In this document: piece after piece, positions 28,467-36,576 of the stretch
Layout: each line of letters opens with the position of its first letter
How positions within the stretch are numbered: position 1 is the stretch's first letter
Source: Vreelandella maris
Lineage (GTDB): Bacteria > Pseudomonadota > Gammaproteobacteria > Pseudomonadales > Halomonadaceae
DNA length: 64,000 nt
NCBI RefSeq assembly: GCF_013371085.1
Contig: NZ_JABWCV010000012.1
Coordinates: forward strand, 1 to 64,000
Reading direction: 5' to 3'
Position numbers and translations under genes: made by a program
The notes under the pieces: generated by a model
The model's input: only the letters and a program-made list of their open reading frames with translations
Databases searched by the model: none
Told to the model about the DNA's origin: nothing

Positions 28467-29411
28467 ATGGATACCCTGGAGTTTGTTCGCGTACGCGAAT
28501 TAGAAGTTGCCGTACGCATTTGGAACCCTTCCGCCCCCCGCACGCTTATCGCTTGGCATGGACTTGCTCGCCACGGCGGTGACTTTAGCGCACTGGCGCG
28601 TGAACTGGGCAGCGAATGGCGTATTCTTGCACCCGATACGCCAGGCCGCGGGTTATCGAGTTGGTCGTTATTTCCAGCTCACGACTACCTTTATAGCCAT
28701 TACGTGACGGTCGCCATCGCTCTATTAGATCACTTTAAACTTGATAACGTTGATTGGCTGGGCACGTCGATGGGTGGCCTGTTAGGCATGCTGATCGCTG
28801 CTGATCCAGAACACAGCGCGCGGATCTCTCGGTTAATCCTGAACGATGTAGGGCCTGAATTGAATCAACAGGGGCTGGTTGCCCTTTCCAGCTACTTTGG
28901 CGTTGCCCACCGTTTCTCAAGCTTTAGCGAGCTCCATCAGGAACTCACTCAGCACTACGCAAGTTTCGGCATCACTAAGGAGTCCGCTTGGCGTGAACTA
29001 GCGCTGAACAGTGCCCGTCGGTTGCCAGACGGTAGCTGGACGTATCACTTTGACCCTCGCATTGGCGAGCAGTTTGTGCACGATACACCGCGCGACACCT
29101 GGGCCGACTGGGAGAGTATTCGCTGCCCGGTGATGGTTATTCGCGGCGAAGAATCAACCCTGTTAGATGCCGAAACGCTGCCCCGCATGGCTGAAACACA
29201 GCCTACGCTTGTCACCCTGACCGTACCGAACTGCGGCCACGCCCCCATGTTGGATCAATCTGCACAGGTCGATCCCATTCGCCGCTTTTTAAACCACCCC
29301 GTACCACACCCAATTCCAGGCAAGTCATCGCAACCCGGCACTGGCTGGCATTACATCTGGCAGCACCCAGTGCAGTGGTTGGCGCATCAGTGGCGGCGGT
29401 GGTGGAAATAA
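28467..29411 (+). CDS. alpha/beta hydrolase
   Basis: The 314-residue protein has an alpha/beta-hydrolase fold: oxyanion HG in IAWHGLARHGGDF, the nucleophile elbow GTSMGG, a probable acid in VIRGEESTLLDAE, and the catalytic histidine in VPNCGHAPMLDQ. About 40 extra residues at the C-terminus are basic and Trp-rich (WQHPVQWLAHQWRRWWK), possibly a membrane-contacting tail. The substrate is unknown. It lies 75 bp after the TetR gene on the same strand and may be cotranscribed. A perfect 13-bp hairpin follows. Confidence 0.8.
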   Translation: MDTLEFVRVRELEVAVRIWNPSAPRTLIAWHGLARHGGDFSALARELGSEWRILAPDTPGRGLSSWSLFPAHDYLYSHYVTVAIALLDHFKLDNVDWLGTSMGGLLGMLIAADPEHSARISRLILNDVGPELNQQGLVALSSYFGVAHRFSSFSELHQELTQHYASFGITKESAWRELALNSARRLPDGSWTYHFDPRIGEQFVHDTPRDTWADWESIRCPVMVIRGEESTLLDAETLPRMAETQPTLVTLTVPNCGHAPMLDQSAQVDPIRRFLNHPVPHPIPGKSSQPGTGWHYIWQHPVQWLAHQWRRWWK

Positions 29412-29412
29412 A

Positions 29413-29441
29413 CCGGGATGCCCAAGCCTTGGGCATCCCGG
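29413..29441 (+). terminator. hairpin after alpha/beta hydrolase
   Basis: CCGGGATGCCCAA (29413-29425) pairs perfectly with TTGGGCATCCCGG (29429-29441) across GCC. No T-tract follows, so it may be a weak terminator or a mRNA 3' stabiliser between convergent genes. Confidence 0.6.
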
Positions 29442-29467
29442 CGGCGACCCTCAATGCGCGTAATAAC

Positions 29468-30154
29468 TCAGTGAGAGGCCGAGTAATGGCTAGCAGGGTG
29501 ATGTTTTTTGCTTAACCGCAGTTTATTCAAACGAACACGTGTCTCCAGATACTCTTGCTCAGTGACACTGCGGTAAGCCCCCTCTTTAGGCAGGTACTTC
29601 ACCAATACCCGGCGCTCGCCCTGTACAGGTAAGGCGTCGCGTTTGCTGAGCAGCTTTACTGTGCTGTTAGGCTCATCATCAATTACCGCAAACGCCTGTT
29701 CGCCCTCCCCCTGGCGCTCGGTCACCACTACCGTTTGGCCAAGCAAACACCGCCGGGTAAAGGGGCGGTAGCGATGCAGCACGCGGTGTAACGCATTACA
29801 AAGCGCCGCCGCCACGGGCGAGGCGATCACCAAGGTGGCCCAAAGCACCACCACGCCGACCGGAATACGTATTAAACCGAGCGGCAGCCAGCGCAACACT
29901 AGCAGTTCGATCGCGACGGTGAGTGCCGCCGCAATGGTTAGAATGACCGTTAATGCCAGCGTTGCGGGAACGCCCGCAAAGCCTAAAGAAACTAAAGTGC
30001 TAGCCAGATGATCTTCTTTTAAGCTATCGCGCTCAAACAGTTCCAAAGGGGCCAAACGGATAATCACTAGTAGCCAATAGAGCGCTAATAGCCCAAGTAG
30101 AAACGTAAACACAATGCTCGGGAATTGCGTCGCTGCGTGCAGTAGCTCGTTCAT
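29468..30154 (-). CDS. YqiJ-like membrane protein with C-terminal OB-fold
   Basis: The 228-residue protein has three to four hydrophobic helices in the first 120 residues (FTFLLGLLALYWLLVIIRLA, then two helices at about 60-115). A soluble beta-rich tail follows, with GQTVVVTERQGEGEQAFAVI, resembling the NfeD/YqiJ-type OB domain. YqiJ-type proteins are usually paired with a flotillin (YqiK), but none is adjacent here. GGAGGA precedes the ATG by 4 nt. The extreme C-terminus is basic and His/Ser-rich. A role in membrane microdomain upkeep is inferred from the family only. Confidence 0.65.
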   Translation of the reverse strand: MNELLHAATQFPSIVFTFLLGLLALYWLLVIIRLAPLELFERDSLKEDHLASTLVSLGFAGVPATLALTVILTIAAALTVAIELLVLRWLPLGLIRIPVGVVVLWATLVIASPVAAALCNALHRVLHRYRPFTRRCLLGQTVVVTERQGEGEQAFAVIDDEPNSTVKLLSKRDALPVQGERRVLVKYLPKEGAYRSVTEQEYLETRVRLNKLRLSKKHHPASHYSASH

Positions 30155-30257
30155 GGCGTCCTCCTCTCCCGGTACTTAGCCAGGGATGTATTGTACTTTC
30201 AGCTTAGTCGACATTAGCTTTTTAGTGCCACTTTTACTTTGACTTAGGTCATTACGA

Positions 30258-30289
30258 CAAAAAAAGGGTGCCACCCGAAGGTGGCACCC
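30258..30289 (-). terminator. rho-independent terminator of the RND operon
   Basis: On the minus strand GGGTGCCACC (from 30289), loop TTCG and GGTGGCACCC are followed by seven or more T. This is a 10-bp stem with a UUCG tetraloop, 40 bp after the pump gene. Confidence 0.9.
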
Positions 30290-30328
30290 ATCTCTTTACA
30301 CATTGGTTTATTCGCTAGGAGCTAAACC

Positions 30329-33300
30329 TTAGTGGTCATGCTCCAGCGCTGGCTTGTGGGAAGCATGCTTTTTACCCTTCATTTTGCGTCCCAGCCAGTC
30401 AGAGGCTGTCGCAATCATGGCGTAGAAGCTGGGAATGAACAGACTACCCAGGGTAGCGACAGAGAACATACCCATGGCCACCGTGGTACCGATGTGGTGG
30501 CTGCTCACGTCGCTGGCGCCGGTCGCCAAGGCCAACGGTAAAGTACCGAAAATAAACGCTAGCGAGGTCATTACGATGGGACGGAAACGCAACTCTGCCG
30601 CGGTAATCGCCGCCTCACGAATGGTTTTACCCTGCTCTTTACGCTGAAGTTCGGCGAACTCGACGATCAGAATAGCGTTTTTCGCCGCAAGCCCGACCAC
30701 CACCAGCATACCGATCTGCACATACACACTGGTGTCCAGCCCGCGCAGCACGATGCCACCTATACCACCGAGGAAGGCAAAGGGGGTTGCGGTCAGAACC
30801 GCCAGAGGCAACGACCAACTCTCGTACTGAGCCGCCAGAATCAGGAACACCATCAATAGCCCGAAGACTATCGCCAGAGTCGCGGCATTACCCAGGTTCG
30901 ACTCCTGGTACGCCGTACCGGTCCAACCCATGCCCCAGTTGGTTCCCAGCGTTTCCTGAACCACCTGCTCCATCGCTTCAATCGCCTGCGCCGAGCTATA
31001 GCCAGGTGCGGGATTACCCTGGAACTGAGCACCGGCGTAAACACCGAAGCGTGATACCACAGACGGACCCGTTTGACGCTCAAGCTCAACAAACTCCGAA
31101 AGCGGAATACGCTCACCATTACCGCCGCGAACATAAACGCTGCTAACGTCTTCTGGCGTTTTTCGGAATTCATCCTCGTTTTGCAGGTACACCTGGAAGT
31201 TACGATTTTGATAGCTAAAGTAGTTCACAAAGCCGTTACCAAACGTATTGGCCAGGGCTGAGTTAATGTTTTCAAGCCCAACGCCGTAACTCAGCGCTTT
31301 CTGCTGGTCGATGTTAGCCCGGTAAGAGGGTACATTGACATTGAAGGTGGTGAAAACCCGACTTAACGCAGGGTGCTGGTTAGCCTGCTGCATAATTTGC
31401 AGCGACGCTTCGTACAGCTCCCGCGGCGTTGCCCCTTCAAAAGACTGCAAATAACCGGTAAAACCGCCCGTCGTCGAAAGCCCCATAATGGGCGGCACGT
31501 TAAAGGCCATTGCGGAGCCACCATCAATACTCGCGCCCAAACCCATAATTTGGCCTACGAGATCGCTAGCCGTCAGATCACGCTCTGCCCAGGGATGCAT
31601 ATTGACGAACATAATCCCGCGCGCAGTATTAACAGCGCCTGAGAGAATATCGTAACCGGCAATAGCCGAGGAGTATTCCACACCGGGAATTGCTTCAACC
31701 TCAGCACTGAGTTTTTCCATATAGCGCTGGGTACGGTCAAGTGAGGCCGCATCCGGCAGCGAAACGCTCACTAACACGATGCCCTGATCAGTCTCGGGTA
31801 CCAGCGTTGAAGGCGTATTGGCATATAACCAGAAAGAGCCCGCCCCTGTAGCTATCGTTAACGCTAACGCTAACACCCAAAAACGCACTAAGCCCTTTAC
31901 TACCCACATATAGGCCGCAGTAATACCTGCAAACATGCGGTCAAACAGGCGTAGCGGGGTATGCAAGGCACGCTTGAACTTAGACTGTCCGGCGCCGGCA
32001 ATTTTATGCTTGATAAAAATCGCTGACAGAGCAGGCGTAAAGGTCAACGCCATTACCGCCGAGAGGGCTACCGATATCGCCACGGTAATCGCAAACTGCT
32101 GATAAATCTGCCCCGTGAAGCCACCCAAGAAAGCCACTGGAACAAACACCGCCGCCATAATCAGTGAGGTCGCAATAACCGGCCCACCGACTTCTTTCAT
32201 CGCTCGGATGGTGGCATCCATTACGCTGATGTCATCCTCTTCACTCAGCACGCGTTCGACGTTTTCCACCACTAGTATGGCATCATCGACCACTATCCCT
32301 ATCGAGAGCACCAAGGCAAACAGCGTTAGCAGGTTGATCGAAAACCCAAACAGGTAAAAGCCGGCAAACGTCCCCACCACCGCAACGGGCACGACCGACA
32401 TGGCGATCACCGTAAAGCGCCAGTTCTGCAGGAAGATAAACAGAATGACGATAACGATCAGGAAGGCTTCAATAAACGTCTTAATCACCGTCTCTACCGA
32501 AGCATCAATAAACAGCGTGGTGTCGTAAGGGGAGACATATTCAAGCCCTGGAGGGAAGCGGCTTTCCAGATCATCCATCGTCGCGCGCACAGCATTAGCC
32601 GTTGCTAAGGCATTAGCCCCAGGCTGTTGATTGATAATAATCGGCGTCATGGTGGAACCGTTCAACCGCGCGTCGATACCGTAAAAAGATGCCCCCAGTT
32701 CGATACGTGCAACGTCTTCCAAACGTAGTGATGAACCGTCGCTATTGGTACGTAAGTAAATCTCACGGAAGTCATCGACATCATTCAGTCGACCGCCTGC
32801 GGTCATGGTATAGGTGTAGGCGCGCGGTTCACTCTGAGGCGTAGAAGCAAGGCTACCCGCCGGAATCTCGGTATTTTGCGCCCTGATCGCACTGGCCACT
32901 TCGCTGGGCGTCAGGTCGTACTGTGCCAACTTATCCGGATCCATCCAGATACGCATGGCAAACTCGCCGCCGCCTAGTACTTCGGCGTTACCTACCCCGG
33001 GCACTTGGCGCAGTGCGTCAAGCACGTTCAGGGTGGCGTAGTTCTGCATATAGACGTTGTTGTAGTCGCCGTCCGGTGAGGTCAACGCTAATAACATCAA
33101 AATAGAGTCAGAACGTAGCGAAACAGTAACACCTTGGGACTGGACGGCTTCAGGCAACTGCGACAGCGCCCCTTGCACCCGGTTGTTGACGTTGATGGTA
33201 TTGATATCGCCATCGGTACCGATATTGAAAGCAACACTCAGGCTCATACTGCCGTTATCAGCGCTGTTAGAGGTCATGTACAGCATATCCTCAACGCCGT

Positions 33301-33514
33301 TGATGGCCTCCGCGATTGGGGCCGCCACCGTTTGTGCGACGGTTTCCGCATCCGCTCCAGGGAACGTCGCCTGAACCGACACGGTGGGCGGCACTACGCT
33401 GGGATACTGCTCAATAGGCAGAATGCGCATCGACATCACGCCCACTAGCGTCACGATAATCGCCAACACTGTGGCAAATATCGGGCGGCTGATGAAAAAA
33501 TTAGAGAAGTTCAT
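30329..33514 (-). CDS. RND multidrug efflux pump, inner-membrane subunit (HAE1, AcrB/MexB-like)
   Basis: The 1061-residue transporter opens MNFSNFFISRPIFATVLAII, typical of HAE1 pumps. It has twelve predicted helices and two large periplasmic loops. The proton-relay residues are seen in IGIVVDDAILVVENVE (Asp-Asp in TM4) and GLAAKNAILIVEFAE (Lys in TM10). It exports hydrophobic drugs or solvents with the adaptor and channel encoded just upstream in the operon. Its ATG overlaps the adaptor stop by one base (TAATG). The C-terminus ends in a His/Lys-rich cytoplasmic tail. The operon is closed by a UUCG terminator. Confidence 0.95.
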   Translation of the reverse strand: MNFSNFFISRPIFATVLAIIVTLVGVMSMRILPIEQYPSVVPPTVSVQATFPGADAETVAQTVAAPIAEAINGVEDMLYMTSNSADNGSMSLSVAFNIGTDGDINTINVNNRVQGALSQLPEAVQSQGVTVSLRSDSILMLLALTSPDGDYNNVYMQNYATLNVLDALRQVPGVGNAEVLGGGEFAMRIWMDPDKLAQYDLTPSEVASAIRAQNTEIPAGSLASTPQSEPRAYTYTMTAGGRLNDVDDFREIYLRTNSDGSSLRLEDVARIELGASFYGIDARLNGSTMTPIIINQQPGANALATANAVRATMDDLESRFPPGLEYVSPYDTTLFIDASVETVIKTFIEAFLIVIVILFIFLQNWRFTVIAMSVVPVAVVGTFAGFYLFGFSINLLTLFALVLSIGIVVDDAILVVENVERVLSEEDDISVMDATIRAMKEVGGPVIATSLIMAAVFVPVAFLGGFTGQIYQQFAITVAISVALSAVMALTFTPALSAIFIKHKIAGAGQSKFKRALHTPLRLFDRMFAGITAAYMWVVKGLVRFWVLALALTIATGAGSFWLYANTPSTLVPETDQGIVLVSVSLPDAASLDRTQRYMEKLSAEVEAIPGVEYSSAIAGYDILSGAVNTARGIMFVNMHPWAERDLTASDLVGQIMGLGASIDGGSAMAFNVPPIMGLSTTGGFTGYLQSFEGATPRELYEASLQIMQQANQHPALSRVFTTFNVNVPSYRANIDQQKALSYGVGLENINSALANTFGNGFVNYFSYQNRNFQVYLQNEDEFRKTPEDVSSVYVRGGNGERIPLSEFVELERQTGPSVVSRFGVYAGAQFQGNPAPGYSSAQAIEAMEQVVQETLGTNWGMGWTGTAYQESNLGNAATLAIVFGLLMVFLILAAQYESWSLPLAVLTATPFAFLGGIGGIVLRGLDTSVYVQIGMLVVVGLAAKNAILIVEFAELQRKEQGKTIREAAITAAELRFRPIVMTSLAFIFGTLPLALATGASDVSSHHIGTTVAMGMFSVATLGSLFIPSFYAMIATASDWLGRKMKGKKHASHKPALEHDH

Positions 33515-34785
33515 TATGGTGCACCCTCTTCTCCTTCAGCGGGCTGGCCATCGGCAGCCCCCTCTTCCATTGCTTGAGCCGCCTCGGCCTGTTCTTCCGC
33601 CTCTTCTTGCTCGACACCTTCGTTAACAGCCTCCGCGTTGCCATCAAACGACTGTGGATCAATCGTCATGCCTGGCTCTAAACCGGCTGGATCACCGACA
33701 ATTACCCGGTCACCCGGCTCCAGGCCGTCACGAATGATCTGCCACGGCCCCGCTATCTCACCCAGTGAGATAGTTTTCTCACGAGCCTTATTCTCTTCAT
33801 CCAGGACAAACACCTGGGGGCCCATTAGGCCTTGCGTCACCGCTATCTCTGGCACCGCCATTACGTCAAAACGCTTCAAGCCGTCAAGACGTACGCGCAC
33901 AAATTGGCCCGGCAGTACGGTAGCGTCAGGGTTTTCAAACGTCGCAGCGGCTTGCACGGTGCTGGTGTCTCGATCAACGCTAGAGCCCAGAAAGTCTAAG
34001 TACCCTTCTAGCTCAGAATCGCCACCTCCGCTGACACCAGGTATGCTCAAACGAGCACGAATATCCGATGGTTCAGTGCCATTGCTCAGTTGGCGACGCA
34101 GCTCAAAGGCATCGCGCTGAGGCAGTTGAAAACGCACCTCTAACGGATCTAGTGGTGTAATCGTGGCCAGCTCGGTACCGGAAGTGACCAAATTTTCCAC
34201 ATTAATTTGGCTTAAACCGATCATTCCAGAGACAGGTGCAGTAACTTGTGAATACCCCAAGTCCAGGTTAGCGCTAGTTAATGCCGCCTCTGCCTGCGCT
34301 ACGCTTGCCTGGGCGACGCGCTGGTCAGCCAGCGCTTGGTCGTACTGCTGGCGGCTCACCGAGTTTTGGCTGAGTAGTTGCTCGAAACGTTGCGCATCAC
34401 GCTGGGCGCGGGAAAGCTCAGCCCGTGCGCTTTGCAGGTCAGCTTCACGCTGGTTAACGGTTGCTTGGTAAAGATCCGGTTCGATGGTATAGAGGCGATC
34501 GCCCTCTTCGACCATTTGGCCGGGCTCGAAGTGGCGCTCTTCCAGAAAGCCATTCACACGCGCCACCAAGGTGACTTCATCATCACTGCGCAGCAAGGAG
34601 GGGTACGATTTATCCAGCGGTATATCCTGACGTGCCATTTCAGTCACTTCGACCTTATGGGGCGGGGGTTCTTGCTCGGAGCCCGGCTGAGGCGCTTCGG
34701 CCTGTTCTTGCCCACAGGCCGCAAGTGCCAGCGCGGCTACCAGCGTCATTAGACTCGCTCGGCGTGAGTGAATCATCTTCTTCAT
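33514..34785 (-). CDS. RND efflux periplasmic adaptor (AcrA/MexA-like) with acidic C-terminal tail
   Basis: The 423-residue membrane-fusion protein is a lipoprotein (lipobox LAACG near residue 25). It has lipoyl halves (DEVTLVARVNGFLEERHFEP and QVTAPVSGMIGLSQINVENL), a coiled-coil hairpin at about 105-175 (READLQSARAELSRAQRDAQ), and beta-barrel and membrane-proximal domains. After the conserved end (about residue 375) comes a tail of roughly 40 residues made mostly of Glu, Ala, Gly and Gln, which AcrA-type proteins lack. It docks the pump onto the TolC-like channel. GGGAA lies 8 nt before the ATG. Confidence 0.93.
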   Translation of the reverse strand: MKKMIHSRRASLMTLVAALALAACGQEQAEAPQPGSEQEPPPHKVEVTEMARQDIPLDKSYPSLLRSDDEVTLVARVNGFLEERHFEPGQMVEEGDRLYTIEPDLYQATVNQREADLQSARAELSRAQRDAQRFEQLLSQNSVSRQQYDQALADQRVAQASVAQAEAALTSANLDLGYSQVTAPVSGMIGLSQINVENLVTSGTELATITPLDPLEVRFQLPQRDAFELRRQLSNGTEPSDIRARLSIPGVSGGGDSELEGYLDFLGSSVDRDTSTVQAAATFENPDATVLPGQFVRVRLDGLKRFDVMAVPEIAVTQGLMGPQVFVLDEENKAREKTISLGEIAGPWQIIRDGLEPGDRVIVGDPAGLEPGMTIDPQSFDGNAEAVNEGVEQEEAEEQAEAAQAMEEGAADGQPAEGEEGAP

Positions 34786-34861
34786 ACGTTAAGTTCCCAT
34801 GTATCTTTTAAAAGTCGGCTGGTAGCAAGTGCACACTTGGGTCATACACTATCGACAACCA

Positions 34862-36334
34862 TTAACTGCCAGGCTGGGGCGGAGCACCGATGTCGAGAGC
34901 GCTCTCATAACGATCGTCGCCGCCATTCTCGGGTAAGATAAAGTTCACCTCATCACCGGTTAACCACGCGTTGACTTCCTCGATGGCTTCGACGTCCAAA
35001 CGCCCGGCCTGCTGGCGCAGCGAAAGCAAATTCACCACATAGTCATAACGCGCTTCGGCGTAGTTGGCGATCGCGTTGTAAAGGTTTTGCTCCGCGTTCA
35101 ACACGTCCACGATGTTACGGGTGCCCACCTCATACCCTGCACGGGTGGCTTCTAAAGCGCTGCGATTGGAAACGATGGCCTGCTGGCGCGCCTCGACGGT
35201 TTCCACGTCATTGCTCACTTGGGTGTACAGCGAGCGAACCTGCTGGATGGAGGAGCGACGCTGGGACTCGAAATCGTACTGGCTACTTTCCAGTTGATAG
35301 GTCCCTTGGCGGATGCTTGCGCTGGTGCGGCCACCGGTGTAAATGGGCAGGTTAGCGCTCAAGCCCACCTGGCTCGAGGAGTATTCACCGGCGGTGTTAT
35401 CGATATCACTGTCGCCGTATTGATAATTACCAAACGCTTGAAGTGTCGGCAGGCCGCCTGCACGGGCGATTTCCACACCGGTGCGCGCTACTTCGATACC
35501 GGCCTGTTGAGCCAATACCTGCGGGTTGAGCTCAAGAGCCTGTTCCACCCAGTAGTCGCGGCTGCTGGGTTCGGGAAGGCCAACGGGCATGCTGTCGCCA
35601 AGTGCTTCAATGCTGGCATAGCGTTGGCCGGTCAGCTGCTCCAATGCCTCGAAAGCCACTTGAAGGTTACTTTCTGCGGCAATGCGATCAGCTCGTGATT
35701 GGTCGAAGGTCGCGCGCGCTTCCTCGACTTCTGTAATCGCAATCAAGCCGACCTCAAACTGCTCGCCCGCTTGTTCGAGCTGGCGCCCAATCGCCCGCTC
35801 TTGAGCAAGACGGGCCTCTAGGATTTCGTGAGCGCGCAGAATATCGAAATAAGCGCTGGCAGTGTCGATCAGCAGTTGCTGTTCGGTGGCCGCAAGCAGA
35901 TACACCTGCTGGTCAATTTGGCGTTCGGTTTGAGTGACCTCCCGACGCGTTACTTCATCGTAGAGCGCTTGAGTGGCTTCTAAAGAGAGCGATACGGTGT
36001 TGTAGCGGTCATCGCTTGCGCTACTAAAATCTCCGTTAACCCTTCCTGCACCAGTGCCCACTCGCGAGGATGTCTGACTTTCGTACTGCTGGTTGTGGGC
36101 AACATTACCGGTGGCGTTGATTTGGGGAAGCAACCCACTGCGTGCCACATCTCGGCTAGCCTCAACGCTTAAATACTCAGCGCGTGCCGACGCTAACGCC
36201 GCGTTATTGTCTAATGCGTCACGGGTAATCGTGAGGAGGTCAGCCGCTTGAGCAGGCAACACAAATGAAGCTGTGAATACCGCTATCAGTAAGGGTCGTA
36301 AAGGGGCATTGACTGCCCAGTGTGCCAGTCGCAT
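34862..36334 (-). CDS. TolC-family outer-membrane efflux channel
   Basis: The 490-residue protein has a signal peptide ending AQA (about residue 30) and two repeated OEP segments with long coiled coils. Examples are LDNNAALASARAEYLSVEAS and GYEVGTRNIVDVLNAEQNLY, the latter a TolC hallmark. It forms the outer-membrane duct of the efflux pump. It is the first gene of the operon, 76 bp before the adaptor, whereas TolC-type genes of AcrAB-like systems are often last or unlinked. GAGG precedes the ATG by 7 nt. The last 40 residues are acidic and poorly conserved. Confidence 0.93.
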   Translation of the reverse strand: MRLAHWAVNAPLRPLLIAVFTASFVLPAQAADLLTITRDALDNNAALASARAEYLSVEASRDVARSGLLPQINATGNVAHNQQYESQTSSRVGTGAGRVNGDFSSASDDRYNTVSLSLEATQALYDEVTRREVTQTERQIDQQVYLLAATEQQLLIDTASAYFDILRAHEILEARLAQERAIGRQLEQAGEQFEVGLIAITEVEEARATFDQSRADRIAAESNLQVAFEALEQLTGQRYASIEALGDSMPVGLPEPSSRDYWVEQALELNPQVLAQQAGIEVARTGVEIARAGGLPTLQAFGNYQYGDSDIDNTAGEYSSSQVGLSANLPIYTGGRTSASIRQGTYQLESSQYDFESQRRSSIQQVRSLYTQVSNDVETVEARQQAIVSNRSALEATRAGYEVGTRNIVDVLNAEQNLYNAIANYAEARYDYVVNLLSLRQQAGRLDVEAIEEVNAWLTGDEVNFILPENGGDDRYESALDIGAPPQPGS

Positions 36335-36473
36335 GGGATTGCCTCTAGGTATCAGCGTCAGGATGGCGAACGAACTAAGCTTCTCTGTCGACTAAGTCGA
36401 TCAACTTACAAAGTCTCTCAGCTTACAAAGACACTTGGTGCATTGAGCCACTCAGAAAGATGAGCATTATAGT

Positions 36474-36489
36474 TACATTCATGTATGTA
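36474..36489. promoter_or_regulatory. TACA-N8-TGTA operator upstream of the RND operon
   Basis: TACATTCATGTATGTA is a 16-bp imperfect palindrome (two mismatched pairs). It resembles AcrR/TtgR-type operators and shares arms and spacing with the site upstream of the tetR-type gene at 27703. Direct repeats of CTTACAAAG lie nearby at 36405-36413 and 36422-36430. Confidence 0.5.
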
Positions 36490-36576
36490 TGCTAGCCTTG
36501 AACAATCTAAAAATGTGTGTACAACCTATTGTCAAGCCGCTTCCAGCTTACCTTAGTCCAATGTAGGGAGGGACGA

